Assembly (NCBI GenBank): GCA_963716925.1
Contig: CAVQUX010000018.1
Location: forward strand, 408,346 to 472,345
DNA length: 64,000 bases
Direction of reading: 5' to 3'
DNA from: DAISKN01 sp963716925
GTDB lineage: Bacteria > Acidobacteriota > Vicinamibacteria > Marinacidobacterales > SMYC01
The notes under the pieces are model-generated. The model saw only the letters and a list, made by a program, of their open reading frames with translations. It was not told the DNA's origin and made no database searches. This document shows, one piece after another, positions 24,593-34,324 of this stretch; position 1 is the stretch's first letter; the number at the start of each line of letters is the position of its first letter. The position numbers and the translations under genes are program-made.

Positions 24593-26655
24593 AGATCGAT
24601 GTAGACGACCCCAGGCTGACCGCCTATGCGCTCGGCGAGGTCGAGGACGAGAGCGAGAGAGCCGGGATCGAGGCCCTCGTTTCCCAGTCGGAGGATGCCC
24701 GACGACTCGTCGAAGAGATTCGGAAAGCCGCTTCCCTGCTGCGGAAGGAGCTCGCCGCGGAGCCGTCGGTGGGGCTCACCGAAGTCCACCGCGAACGGAT
24801 CGATGGAAGCCTCGAGAAGCGCGGACGGACGGGCCCGTTGCTGTTCTGGACGGCGGCGGCGGCAGTCGTGCTCCTCGGCCTCTCCGTCGGGTGGTGGCTG
24901 AGGTTGTCGCCGATGCCGGAAGTCTCCGCGCCGGATCCGCCTGTGGTTTCTGACGGCGGTCCACCCCCCCCGGCGTCACAGCTCGCTCAGCCTCTGTCGA
25001 GCGCGAACGTGGAGGACGTTACGGTGCCGGTGGGGACCGAGGGCGGTGTTCCCGGGGGGGTGATGGGAGGCGTCGCCCGGGAAACGACGGAGCCGAAGCC
25101 GATCGACTCGGCATCGGTGCGGCAATTTCAGCAGAGGCAGAGCCTCGGTTACATCTCTGGCAGTGGATTCGGAGGTGGTGCGTACCGACCTCGAGAACCG
25201 GGCTACCTGGACGTTCAAACACGACGACCCCCGTTCCATACCGAAGGCTACGATCGCATCGACGACAACCCGTTTCTCGACGTCGGGGCGAACCCGCTCT
25301 CGACCTTCTCCATCGACGTCGACACGGCCTCCTACGCGAACGTGCGCCGGTTCATCACGCAGTCGACGCTCCCTCCGAAGGACGCCGTCCGCATCGAGGA
25401 GATGGTGAACTATTTCGACTACGACTATCCGCCTCCCGGCGACGGAGAGCCCTTCTCGGTGAACGTCGAAATTGCCGACGCGCCCTGGAAGCCGGAGCAT
25501 CGGCTGATGCGCGTCGGCCTGAAAGGAGCGCCGCTTTCGCTAGCCGAGCGCCCGCGGCTCAATCTCGTTTTCCTGGTGGACGTTTCCGGCTCGATGGAGC
25601 CTCCCGAAAAGCTCCCGCTCCTGAAGCAGGCGATGCGTCTGCTCGTAGACGAGCTCAGGGAGAGCGACCAGGTAGCCATCGTGGTGTACGCGGGGGCCTC
25701 GGGAATGGTCCTGCCGCGGACGTCGGGCGATCAGAAGCGCGTCCTACTCGACGCCCTGGATCGCCTCGAAGCGGGAGGCTCCACGAACGGCGGCGAGGGC
25801 ATCCAGCTCGCTTACGATCAAGCGGTCGCTCACTTCATCCCCGGCGGCACCAACCGCGTCGTGCTGGCGACCGACGGTGATTTCAACGTCGGGGTGACGA
25901 GCGAGGGAGAGCTTACGCGGCTCATCGAAGAGCGGGCGAAAAGCGGCGTCTTCCTGAGCGTTCTCGGGTTCGGGATGGGGAACCTGAAGGACTCGACTCT
26001 GGAGAAGCTCGCGGATCGAGGAAACGGCAACTACGCCTACATCGATTCCCTCTCCGAAGCCCGCAAGGTCCTCGTTCGGGAGATGGGCTCGACCCTGGTG
26101 ACCATCGCCAAGGACGTCAAGATCCAGATCGAGTTCAACCCCGCCGAGGTCGAGAGCTATCGCCTCATCGGTTACGAGAACCGCGTCCTGCGGGCCGAGG
26201 ACTTCAACGACGACGAGAAGGACGCGGGCGAGATCGGCGCCGGACATACGGTGACCGCGCTCTACGAGATCGTGCCCGCCGGCGCCCCCTCGAACGCCCG
26301 GAGTGTCGACCCCCTGAAGTACCAGCGGCCGCTCGAGGCGACGGATAGGGGCTCGACCGGGGAACTCCTGACGGTGAAGCTTCGCTACAAAGAGCCGGAT
26401 GGGGAGACCAGCCGACTCCTGGAGCGCCCCGTGAGGGACGAGGGGACGAGCTACGCGGCCGCGACCGCGGATTTCAAGTTCGCCGCCGCTGTCGCTTCCT
26501 TCGGGATGATTCTTCGCGATTCACCCCACAAAGGCGACGCCACGCTCGAAGGCGTTCTCGCGCTCGCCCGGGAGGGTCTCGGAGCGGATCGCCACGGCTA
26601 TCGCGCCGAGTTCCTCGAGCTCGCGCGGAAAGCCGGGTCGCTGCGAGAACGGTAG
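24589..26655 (+). CDS. Anti-sigma-like N-terminus fused through a membrane helix to a YfbK-type VWA protein
   Basis: Protein of 688 residues. The cytoplasmic N-terminus (about 1-80: DPRLTAYALGEVEDESERAG) resembles anti-sigma domains but has no zinc-binding His/Cys set. A single membrane helix (about 84-104) is followed by a Pro/Gly-rich linker. Then come a vWF_A N-terminal domain (LSTFSIDVDTASYANVRRFI), a VWA domain from about 322 with MIDAS motif DVSGSM, and a DUF3520 C-terminus (about 510-680). VWA domains bind protein ligands via Mg2+. Coupling to the ECF gene by ATGA overlap suggests that an extracytoplasmic signal sensed by the VWA part controls the sigma factor. The function is inferred. 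Confidence 0.88.
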   Translation: MKIDVDDPRLTAYALGEVEDESERAGIEALVSQSEDARRLVEEIRKAASLLRKELAAEPSVGLTEVHRERIDGSLEKRGRTGPLLFWTAAAAVVLLGLSVGWWLRLSPMPEVSAPDPPVVSDGGPPPPASQLAQPLSSANVEDVTVPVGTEGGVPGGVMGGVARETTEPKPIDSASVRQFQQRQSLGYISGSGFGGGAYRPREPGYLDVQTRRPPFHTEGYDRIDDNPFLDVGANPLSTFSIDVDTASYANVRRFITQSTLPPKDAVRIEEMVNYFDYDYPPPGDGEPFSVNVEIADAPWKPEHRLMRVGLKGAPLSLAERPRLNLVFLVDVSGSMEPPEKLPLLKQAMRLLVDELRESDQVAIVVYAGASGMVLPRTSGDQKRVLLDALDRLEAGGSTNGGEGIQLAYDQAVAHFIPGGTNRVVLATDGDFNVGVTSEGELTRLIEERAKSGVFLSVLGFGMGNLKDSTLEKLADRGNGNYAYIDSLSEARKVLVREMGSTLVTIAKDVKIQIEFNPAEVESYRLIGYENRVLRAEDFNDDEKDAGEIGAGHTVTALYEIVPAGAPSNARSVDPLKYQRPLEATDRGSTGELLTVKLRYKEPDGETSRLLERPVRDEGTSYAAATADFKFAAAVASFGMILRDSPHKGDATLEGVLALAREGLGADRHGYRAEFLELARKAGSLRER

Positions 26656-26722
26656 AGTGCGGAGCGACTGGAAACAGCATTCCCGAGAGGAACTGCGTGA
26701 GTAAGCGCCGGCGTAGCTGAGG

Positions 26723-27994
26723 CTAATCACACTCCGGCGCCTGCGTTATGATGCGCGCGCGCCGGTTGCGCGTCAGGTAGCTCCAGCCCCACTGGATGGC
26801 GACGATGACTCGGTTCTCGAACTCCACCAGGTAGAGCAGGTGGACGAAGAGCCAGAGTAGCCAGGCGGGATACCCCCAGAACCGGCGTCCCCAGACGAGC
26901 GCCACCGCTCGGGCGCGTCCAATTACCGCGAGGCTTCCCCGGTCCTGGTAGCGAAACGGCGTCGAGGGCTTTCCCGCGATACGGGCCTCGATCGCGCTCG
27001 CGACGTAGCGTCCCTGCTGGATGGCGACCGGCGCCACTCCAGGAAGCGGCTCGCCATCCTGACGGAGCGACGCCAGGTCCCCGAGGACGAAGACCTCGGG
27101 ACGTCCCGGGAGAGACAGGTCGGGCTCGACGAGGACCCTTCCCGCGCGATCCACCTGGGCCTGTGAGCGCGCCGCAAGCATCGCTCCGAGAGGGGATGCT
27201 TTCACCCCCGCCGCCCAGAGAACGGTCTCGGCCCTCAGCTTGTCCGCCTCGCCGCCGCGGTCGATCGCGACTCCACCCTCCTCGATGCTCGTCACCTTCA
27301 CGTTCGTCCATACCGAGACCCCGAGAGCGGCGAGGGCCTTCGCCGCGCGAGCCGACAGCTCCGGCGGGTAGCTGAGGAGGAGCCGGTCGGCGGCCTCGAG
27401 CAGGAGAATGCGCGAGCGTCGGGGATCGATGGAGCGGAAATCGAAAGCGAGCGTCTCCCGCGCAAGCTCGCCGATGGCCCCGGCGAGCTCCACCCCGGTC
27501 GGGCCTCCTCCGACGATCACGAAGGTGAGAAGCGATTCGCGTTTCGCTGCGTCGCGCTCCCGCTCCGCCCGCTCGAAGGCGGCGAGAATCCGGGATCGGA
27601 TGGAAGTCGCGTCCTCGATCGTCTTTAGCCCCGGCGCCCACCGAGCCCAATCCTCGTGTCCGAAGTAATGATGGGTCGCGCCGGTGGCGACGACGAGGTA
27701 GTCGTACCTCAAACGCTCTCCGTCCAATGAGAGCTCCTTGTGGTCCAGATCCAGATCGCTCACTTCCGCCTGAAGGACGCGTACGTTCTTCTCGCATCCG
27801 AACATCGCTCGAAGAGGCGCGGCGATGTCGGCGGGCGTGAGACCGCCGGTGGCGACCTGATAGAGCAGAGGCTGGAACAGGTGGAAGTTCCGCCGGTCGA
27901 TCAGGGTGATCTCGACCGGCACCTGCAGGAGCGCCTTCGCGGCGTTCAAGCCTCCGAATCCGCCGCCGACGATGACGACCTGGGGCGAGGGCAA
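26723..27994 (-). CDS. ndh: Type II NADH:quinone oxidoreductase
   Basis: Protein of 423 residues. The FAD-binding Rossmann motif VVIVGGGFGGLNAAKAL is at the N-terminus and the NAD(H)-binding motif FVIVGGGPTGVELAGAIGE near residue 160. EVFVLGDLAS is the C-terminal FAD motif, and the quinone-site region reads PGVAPVAIQQGRYVA. The C-terminus is amphipathic and aromatic (FWGYPAWLLWLFVHLLYLVEF), as in membrane-attached NDH-2. It oxidises NADH without pumping protons. It is last in the minus-strand operon, 4 bp after the Trm112-like gene. Confidence 0.94.
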   Translation of the reverse strand: MPSPQVVIVGGGFGGLNAAKALLQVPVEITLIDRRNFHLFQPLLYQVATGGLTPADIAAPLRAMFGCEKNVRVLQAEVSDLDLDHKELSLDGERLRYDYLVVATGATHHYFGHEDWARWAPGLKTIEDATSIRSRILAAFERAERERDAAKRESLLTFVIVGGGPTGVELAGAIGELARETLAFDFRSIDPRRSRILLLEAADRLLLSYPPELSARAAKALAALGVSVWTNVKVTSIEEGGVAIDRGGEADKLRAETVLWAAGVKASPLGAMLAARSQAQVDRAGRVLVEPDLSLPGRPEVFVLGDLASLRQDGEPLPGVAPVAIQQGRYVASAIEARIAGKPSTPFRYQDRGSLAVIGRARAVALVWGRRFWGYPAWLLWLFVHLLYLVEFENRVIVAIQWGWSYLTRNRRARIITQAPECD

Positions 27995-27998
27995 GCTC

Positions 27999-28265
27999 TC
28001 AGCTCTTGCGGTCGAGCTCCTCGAAAGGGATGGCCTCGTCCTCGAGCATGATGGGGATCGACTCGCGAATGGGGTAGAGGTACTTTCGGTCTTCGCGGAG
28101 AAGACCTCCGTCGATCTTCTCTTCCACCGTCTTTCCCCCGCGGTTCTTGACCGTTCGCGATTGGATCGCCGCGTTCACGCGATCGATGACCTCGCCCTCG
28201 ACGAGAGTGACCGGCTGTTTGGTCTCGGGACAGCAGAGAATCTCGAGAAGCTGGGGGTCGATCAT
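27999..28265 (-). CDS. Trm112-like small zinc-binding protein
   Basis: Protein of 88 residues. The start DPQLLEILCCPETKQPV matches the Trm112p/UPF0434 fold with its CxxC-type knuckle, and the C-terminal part KYLYPIRESIPIMLEDEAI is the family's hallmark strand. An insertion (about residues 25-60, EVIDRVNAAIQSRTVKNRGG) makes it longer than the 60-residue UPF0434 proteins. Eukaryotic Trm112 activates methyltransferases; bacterial roles are unclear. It lies between the ABC permease and ndh, apparently in one operon. Confidence 0.85.
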   Translation of the reverse strand: MIDPQLLEILCCPETKQPVTLVEGEVIDRVNAAIQSRTVKNRGGKTVEEKIDGGLLREDRKYLYPIRESIPIMLEDEAIPFEELDRKS

Positions 28266-28293
28266 GACGGGTACGCTAGCACAGGGAAAGACG

Positions 28294-29470
28294 CTAGCGA
28301 AACAGGATCGCCTCCCGGGAGTACCTGCGGACCACCAGGGCGAGGAGGAGCACGCCGGCCGCGAGAGTGGTCGCCGACGAGATCAGGAGATGCGTGGCGT
28401 TCACCTCCTCGGCGCGCAGGATCCGATTGATGAAGAGCTGCTGCCCCACGGTGGGGAGAAGCGCGAGCCAGATCGAGTCCTTCACGGGAAGGATCGCCAT
28501 CACCAGCGCCGGAACCGCCGGGATCAGGAGCATCGCCGAGATGTAGTTCTGAGCTTCCTTGAAACTCTTGGTGTAGCTGGCGATCATCAGCTGGAGGGCG
28601 ACGACGAACACCATCAGAGGTACGCTCACGAGTAGAATCGAGAACAGGGCCCGAGGCGGAAGGCTCATCTGGACTCCCAGGAAGCGCTCGAGCGGAACGA
28701 GATTCAGGATCACGGCGAAGCCGATGAGGGCCTCGAGGAGCGCCACCAGAGTGAAAAGGAGCACCGCCGCCGCTTTTCCCAGGACCAGCTCGGTCCGGCC
28801 GATGGGGTTGATGAGCAAGGGCTCGAGCGACCCGCGCTCGCGCTCGCCCGCGGTCGAGTCGATGGCGAGATACATCCCGCCCACGAAGAGAGAGATGATG
28901 ATGAGGTACGGAGCCATCGCCAGCATCCGCGCGCCCTGGCTCTGCGGGGTGGAAAGGTCCACGGTCTCGATCGCGAGGGCGTCCACCACTCTGGGGTCCA
29001 CGCCGCGCGACTGGAGCCGGAGCTGTCCTATCTGGTGCGCGTAGCCGCCGAGGAGAGCCTGAGCTCGTTGAATCGAGGCGAGCGCCTCGTTGCGCGACGG
29101 ATTCGAAGATCAGTTTCACCACCGCGGGATGGCCCGCGGTGAACTGGTCGCCGAACTCCTCGGGTATCACCAGCACCAGCATCTTGTCGCCGTTGCGGAC
29201 CGCGGCTTCGGAATCTCCGGGCGCGGGCTCGATCTCGACTCGGTTCTGCTCGAGGAACGAGACGAGGCTCGGGGCCCGCTCCGCTCCCTCGACGGGAAGC
29301 TTCAGAGGAAGCTCGGCGTCCTTCGAGAGTCGGCCGATGGCGAAGATCATGAGCAGGATCAGCCCGGGTCCGAGGAAGGGATAGAGGAGCGCCGCCAGGA
29401 GAGTTCTGCGGTCGCGAAGGTTGTCGACGACTTCCTTTCCGAAGACGATGCCGGCGCCGCGAGCCATCAT
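28294..29470 (-). pseudogene. ABC-2 type permease (NatB-like), one frameshift
   Basis: Starts MMARGAGIVFGKEVVDNLRD, membrane helix LLAALLYPFLGPGLILLMIF, then an extracytoplasmic domain. Near 29098 one extra base shifts the frame: LIFES continues as SRNEALASIQRAQALLGGYA in the next frame. The gene then runs on with five further membrane helices (YLIIISLFVGGMYLA, LLFTLVALLEALIGFAVIL and others) to the stop at 28294. Reconstructed, it is about 390 residues, normal for NatB/YhaP-type permeases of Na+ or drug export. The ATG overlaps the ATPase stop (ATGA). A single edit restores the gene, so a sequencing indel is plausible. Confidence 0.85.
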
Positions 29471-30198
29471 AGAAGGCCCTCCTCGGAACCGATCGCGGCG
29501 ACGAAGGCGTCCTCGAGGCTGTCCTTGCCGGTAATCCGCCGCAGCTCGTCCGGGCTTCCGCTGGCGACGACCCTTCCGCGGGCCATCACTACGATATGGT
29601 CGCAAAGGAAGGCGACCTCCTGCATGATGTGGCTCGAGAAGAGCACCGCGGCGCCGTCGTCCCGCAGCCGGCGAATGAAGTCGCGCATCGCCCGGGTCGA
29701 GGGGACGTCGAGGCCGCTCGTCGGCTCGTCGAGGAGCACGTTCTTCGGCCGCTGGACGAGCGCTCTCGCGATCGCGACCTTGACCCTCTGGCCGGTAGAG
29801 AACCCCTCCGTGCGTCGGTCCGAGATGTCCTCCATGTCGAGGAGGCGGAAGAGGCCGTCGATCTCGCGCTCCAGAGCGTCCCCGGAAACTCCGTGGAGGC
29901 GGCCGAAGTAGCGCACGTTCTCCCGCGAGGTCAGGCGCGGGTAGAGCCCATGGGCGTCGGGAAGGACTCCGATTCGCCTCTGGACATCGCGAGGAGAGCC
30001 GAGGGTGTCGAAGCCGTCCACGCGCGCGATCCCGCGGTCCTGCTGCAGGACGGTGTAGAGGATCCGTAGGGCCGTCGTCTTGCCCGCGCCGTTCGGCCCG
30101 AGAAGCCCGGTGATCTTTCCGTTCTCGGCGCGGAAGCTCACGCCCTGGAGCGCGGCCACGGACCCGAAGGATTTCTCGACTCCTTCGAGCTCGATCAC
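29467..30198 (-). CDS. ABC transporter ATP-binding protein (NatA-like)
   Basis: Protein of 243 residues with Walker A GPNGAGKTT, Q-loop region PDAHGLYPRLTSRENV, signature FSTGQRVKVAIARAL (Thr-Gly in place of the usual SGG, as in NatA/CcmA relatives), Walker B NVLLDEPTSGLD, and H-loop SSHIM. It pairs with the downstream ABC-2 permease. Its ATG overlaps the stop of the TAP-like hydrolase (ATGA). Confidence 0.93.
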   Translation of the reverse strand: MIELEGVEKSFGSVAALQGVSFRAENGKITGLLGPNGAGKTTALRILYTVLQQDRGIARVDGFDTLGSPRDVQRRIGVLPDAHGLYPRLTSRENVRYFGRLHGVSGDALEREIDGLFRLLDMEDISDRRTEGFSTGQRVKVAIARALVQRPKNVLLDEPTSGLDVPSTRAMRDFIRRLRDDGAAVLFSSHIMQEVAFLCDHIVVMARGRVVASGSPDELRRITGKDSLEDAFVAAIGSEEGLL

Positions 30199-31673
30199 GG
30201 TGTGGGCCCGGCGTACGTGAGGAAGAACGGCTGGGGACCGATCTCGGAGACGCAGCCCGTGTCGAGGCCCTCGAATCCTCCGCGCCCGATGAAGTCAGCG
30301 GCGAGGTTCGGGATGCAGCCTCGATGGATGACGATGTGCCCCTGCCCGCGAGCGACCAGGTGAAGTGCCTTCGCTCCGAGCTGGGACGCCGTGAGCTCGC
30401 CGTTCTCCGGCGGAGTCACCGGGTCCGCCTCGCCCGAGAGCAGGAGCGCCGGTGCCGGGGAGGCGACGGGGGTCTTGAAGTCCGCGGAAACGCCGCCCCG
30501 CGGCCACAACGGGCAGACCAGCTTAAGGCTGTCCGTCTGCAGGGCCCCGAGGTAGGTGTCGCGGTTGCGCTCGACGATCGCTTGGTCCTCGAGGAATGGG
30601 AAGTCCTCGCTGCAGACGACGGAGATCCCCATGGCCTCGGCCATGGTCTCGCCCACCCGCGCGGTGACGATGAGAAACTGCGCCGCGAGCGGCGCCAGGT
30701 CCGACCGGGCCGCAGAGCTCAGGAGGAGCGGAACCAGGGAGGCGGTCTCCTGGCTGTAGCTCAAGAGCCGGATGGCGTAGGCCGCCATCTCGCGCGAGAA
30801 CTGGATCTCCTCCATCTCACCCGTCCTCGGATGCCGCAGCGCCACGGCGACCGGGGTCGCTAGGCGCTCCATCAGAGAGTCGAGGTCCTTCGACAGATAG
30901 GGGAACGCCGCGAGGCAACGAGGATCCGAAGAGCAGCGGGCCATCACGAGATCGATCGCGCGCTGCGCGTCTTTGGCCACGTCCAACCCCAGAATCTCGG
31001 TCGGAGGCACGACTCCGTCCAGGATCAGGGTGCGCACGCGCTCGGGGTACATCCGCAGGTAGGTGAGCGCCGCCCGGGTCCCGTAAGAGAGGCCGTACAG
31101 GTTGACGCGCTCGTAGCCGAGCGCCGCCCGCACTTCGTCGAGATCGATCATGGCGATGCTGGTCGTGTAGAAGCGCGGATCGCCCGCGAGGGCATCGAGA
31201 CAGCGAGCGACCCAGGGTCCGATCTCGTCCTCGTCGAGAAGCGCCAGATCCTTCACGTCTTCCTCGGGACAGCGAAGCGCGTTCGAGGCTCCGGTGCCTC
31301 GCTGGTCCACGAGGACCACGTCGCGGTCGCGGCTGATCCTCCGGAAAGCGGGAGCGAGCTGCGGGTAGGTCTCGGTCGCCGCCTGGCCGGGGCCGCCGGT
31401 CAGGAACACCAGAGGGTCGGGCGCGGGATCGCGGCTGACCGCGGGAACGATCGCGACGCGGAGGTCGATCGACCGCCCGTCTCGCTTCGAGCGATCCTCG
31501 GGAACCCTCAGGACCCCGCATCGCGCGGCGAGCCTCGATGGGGAGCCGGCGGCGCCGAGCTGGCAGGGCTCGAGCGTGAGGGTCCCGTCGGGCGCGGGTC
31601 GACCGCCCCCGCAGGCGCAGGAACCGACGGCGAGAAGAACCGCGATCCACCCGAGGGGTGTCGTGCTATGCAT
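30195..31673 (-). CDS. Secreted alpha/beta-hydrolase, tripeptidyl-aminopeptidase-like
   Basis: Protein of 492 residues with a lipoprotein-like signal (WIAVLLAVGSCACGG). The oxyanion segment LVFLTGGPGQAATET and nucleophile elbow YGLSYGTRAALTY mark the proline-iminopeptidase/TAP family. The C-terminal TAP-like domain (LLLSGEADPVTPPENGELTA, then GQGHIVIHRGC) supplies Asp and His. It probably trims peptides from the N-terminus in the periplasm. The start overlaps the M20 peptidase stop by 8 bp, linking two peptidase genes and an ABC exporter in one transcription unit. Confidence 0.92.
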   Translation of the reverse strand: MHSTTPLGWIAVLLAVGSCACGGGRPAPDGTLTLEPCQLGAAGSPSRLAARCGVLRVPEDRSKRDGRSIDLRVAIVPAVSRDPAPDPLVFLTGGPGQAATETYPQLAPAFRRISRDRDVVLVDQRGTGASNALRCPEEDVKDLALLDEDEIGPWVARCLDALAGDPRFYTTSIAMIDLDEVRAALGYERVNLYGLSYGTRAALTYLRMYPERVRTLILDGVVPPTEILGLDVAKDAQRAIDLVMARCSSDPRCLAAFPYLSKDLDSLMERLATPVAVALRHPRTGEMEEIQFSREMAAYAIRLLSYSQETASLVPLLLSSAARSDLAPLAAQFLIVTARVGETMAEAMGISVVCSEDFPFLEDQAIVERNRDTYLGALQTDSLKLVCPLWPRGGVSADFKTPVASPAPALLLSGEADPVTPPENGELTASQLGAKALHLVARGQGHIVIHRGCIPNLAADFIGRGGFEGLDTGCVSEIGPQPFFLTYAGPTP

Positions 31674-32920
31674 CCAGTCGTCGGGCGATGAGAAGCGTCA
31701 GGACTTCGGCGGCTCCGACCAGCTCGTCGAGCGGCACGCTCTCGTTCGCGGAATGGGCTCGGCGGACGTCTCCCGGACCGTAGAGGACCGCGGGCATCGA
31801 GGCATAGCGGGTGAAGAGCCTCGAGATCGCTTCCGTAGGAGACTCCGTGGGTCGAGCTCTCGCGCCCGAGCATCTCGTGGTGACAACTCCGGAGCTCGTC
31901 GAGGATTGGGGCGTCGTCGGCGGTTTCGCCGGGCTCGAATTGGCCTTCGAACCACTCGACGCCCACGGGGTTTTCCTTGAACCAGGGATCGCCGACCTCG
32001 ACACCGCGTAGTGCGGCCTCGAAGGCGGCGCGGGCGGACGCGCAGTCCTCCCCGGGGAAGATGCCGAAACGGCCTTCCGCGCGGAGCTCCTCGGGAACGG
32101 TCGAAGGCCAGTTGCCGGCCTCGACTTTCCCTACGCTCAACGGCGCCGCGAGGTCTCCTTCGGGGTACAGCGGATGGCGGAAACCGTCGTGGCGCTCGCG
32201 CTCGAGGGATTCGAGAGCGCGGGCGACCGTCCAGAACTTCTCGACGGCGGAGACTCCCTCGCGCCGCATGGCGCCATGGGCCGACTTTCCGCGGACGTGG
32301 AGCCGGAACGAGAGCGCTCCCGCCTGGACGGGGCAGAGCTCGAGGCTCGTGGGCTCGGCGATCACCGCGGCGTCCGCGCGATAACCACGGGCGATTGCGG
32401 CCAGCGTTCCGAGGCCTCCCGTCTCCTCCCCGACGACGCTTTCGAGCAGAATGGGGCGGCGAGGCTCGATGCCGAGCTTCATCGCGGCGCGGAGCGCGAT
32501 CGCCGCCGCCGCGAGCCCGCCTTTCATGTCGCAGCTGCCCCGCCCGTGGAGCGCGCCGCCCCGGATCTCTCCCGAGTAGGGATCGGAGCTCCAACGTTCC
32601 CTCTCTCCTTCGGGCACCACGTCGATGTGTCCGTTCAGGAGGAGCGCCGCCGGCCGGTCGGAACCCTCCCTGCCCCAACGGGCGACGAGGTTCAGGCGAT
32701 CGACACGATTGCCGTCGTCGCAGAATGCGGCGTGGGATCGGATCCCGGGGTCGATCCTCCAGAGGTCTACTTCGAGACCCCAGTCTCGCAGGACGGAAGC
32801 GAGGGCCAGCTGAGCGTCGTCCTCGTCCCCGGTGATCGACTTTCGCTTCACCAGATCCGACGCGAGATCGAAGAGCTCGCGGCGCAGCGACGAAACCGTC
32901 TCGCGCACCGAGTCTCTCAC
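31666..32920 (-). pseudogene. M20-family peptidase/deacylase (ArgE/DapE-like), one frameshift near the 3' end
   Basis: Protein of about 418 residues when repaired. Metal-binding blocks are intact: LLLNGHIDVVPEG, GRGSCDMKGGLAAAA and VVGEETGGLGTL. The dimerisation domain starts with LHVRGKSAHGAM. Near 31826 the frame shifts inside THGVSYGSD; the correct C-terminus then reads SRLFTRYASMPAVLYGPGDV and ends LDELVGAAEVLTLLIARRLDA in the neighbouring frame, stopping at 31666. That C-terminal His (RRAH) is a metal ligand, so the unshifted reading would be inactive. First gene of the minus-strand operon. No signal peptide. Confidence 0.87.
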
Positions 32921-32965
32921 GATGCTCCCATGCTAAGTCATGGACCGCGAGGCGACAAGCCAGGC

Positions 32966-32999
32966 GAAAACGGGGCCGGAGGAGCTCTCCGGCCCCGTT
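32966..32999 (-). terminator. Rho-independent terminator after the NHL-repeat gene
   Basis: Perfect 12-bp stem (32969-32980 with 32988-32999) and a 7-base loop, followed on the minus strand by TTTT. It ends the NHL-repeat gene transcript 28 bp after its stop codon. Confidence 0.88.
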
Positions 33000-33027
33000 C
33001 AGGAAGCCCTGGTTGCGAGGGAGGAAG

Positions 33028-34269
33028 TCAGTTCGAGGACGCTTTGTAGCGCTTCTCCTGGCCGACGATCTTCGCGGGGTCGGCGCCCTTCTTCGGCCGG
33101 AACTTCTGCACCCGTCCGCTGAATACCTCGGCGATGTAGAGGTTGCCGGCCTGATCCACGGTCAACGCATGGGGACCGCCGAACTGGCCAAGGTACGGGC
33201 CGGGCTGGCCCCAACCGTACTTGTAAGTCCCGTTCAGGTCGTACTTCAGGACCCGGTTCGTCCCACCGTCCGTCACCCAGAGCATCTGATCCGCGGTGAT
33301 GAGATGGGCGTAGGGCCGGGAGACGACCTGGCCCAGGGGGTAGTCCGCCGCGTTCAGCCCTTGCGGGCCGGTGGCGAACATGTCGAGGAACTTGCCGTTC
33401 TCGTCGAAGATCTGCATCCGCCCGTGGCCGCGATCGACGACGAATACGCGGCGGTCGTCGCTGACGGCGACGCTGTGGACGGTGTTGAACTCGTTCGGGC
33501 CGGGGTTCTTCGGATCCTTCGGAGCCTGACCCCAGTCCTTGATGAACTTCCCGTCCTTGTCGAACTTCGCGACGCGCTTGCCGCCGTAGCCGTCGCTGAT
33601 GAAGAACGTGCCGTCGGGGAGCCAGGCGATGTCGGTCGGCCGGTCGAAGAGCTTGCCCGCATCCCGTCCCCGCTGCCCCTTGGTCCCGAGGGACATCACC
33701 AGCTTACCGTCGTAGGTGAACTTGTGGATCAAGTGCAGCTGGTCGTCGATCACCCAGACGTGCTTCTCGGGGTCGTAGGGGCTCATCTTGATCTTGTGCG
33801 GGCCGCGCCCGCAGGGGGCCTCGAACAGCTTGTCGTGCTGCGACCAGTGCTGGACTTGATTGCCCTGTGCGTCGACGACGAACAGAACGTGGTGATAGCG
33901 GCGCTCCCACCCGCGTTTCTCTTCGGGCCCGCAGGTGGCGTTCTTCCCGTCGTCGTTGCCCGTCGCCGTTCTGCGGGGCTCGAGCAGGCTGTAGGGCGTC
34001 CACGGGCCCGCTCCCGCGGGAAGAGGCAATTCGCCGCGCATCGCGATCCAGATGCGATCGGGGCTCTCGGCGTAAACGCTGCCCATCGAACCCCAGGTCC
34101 AGCCGGAATGCTTCACGCCGTCCGGTCCATCCGGAAGGGGCTTCGGCCAGTCCGGAACCGGCTCGTAGTGTCCGAAGAGTTCCTGCCCTCCTCGCTCCTG
34201 TGAGAATGCCGCCTGGGCGAGAACCAGAGAAGTCGAGAGAAACGCGCAATACCAGAGTAGTCTCCGCAT
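33028..34269 (-). CDS. Secreted NHL-repeat beta-propeller protein
   Basis: Protein of 413 residues with a signal peptide (MRRLLWYCAFLSTSLVLAQA). At least five NHL blades are visible, for example GKLFDRPTDIAWLPDGTFFI, NEFNTVHSVAVSDDRRVFVV and GQFGGPHALTVDQAGNLYIA. Such propellers resemble the peptidylglycine amidating lyase domain, and some bind protein or carbohydrate. No catalytic assignment is made. The ATG at 34269 was chosen because AGGAGA sits at good spacing; an ATG 15 bp upstream overlaps that sequence. Single-gene unit closed by a hairpin terminator. Confidence 0.87.
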   Translation of the reverse strand: MRRLLWYCAFLSTSLVLAQAAFSQERGGQELFGHYEPVPDWPKPLPDGPDGVKHSGWTWGSMGSVYAESPDRIWIAMRGELPLPAGAGPWTPYSLLEPRRTATGNDDGKNATCGPEEKRGWERRYHHVLFVVDAQGNQVQHWSQHDKLFEAPCGRGPHKIKMSPYDPEKHVWVIDDQLHLIHKFTYDGKLVMSLGTKGQRGRDAGKLFDRPTDIAWLPDGTFFISDGYGGKRVAKFDKDGKFIKDWGQAPKDPKNPGPNEFNTVHSVAVSDDRRVFVVDRGHGRMQIFDENGKFLDMFATGPQGLNAADYPLGQVVSRPYAHLITADQMLWVTDGGTNRVLKYDLNGTYKYGWGQPGPYLGQFGGPHALTVDQAGNLYIAEVFSGRVQKFRPKKGADPAKIVGQEKRYKASSN

Positions 34270-34324
34270 CGTCAGTCTCCTCATGAGAGGGGACTTTAGC
34301 AGGAGTCGCCAAGTCAGAATGTCG

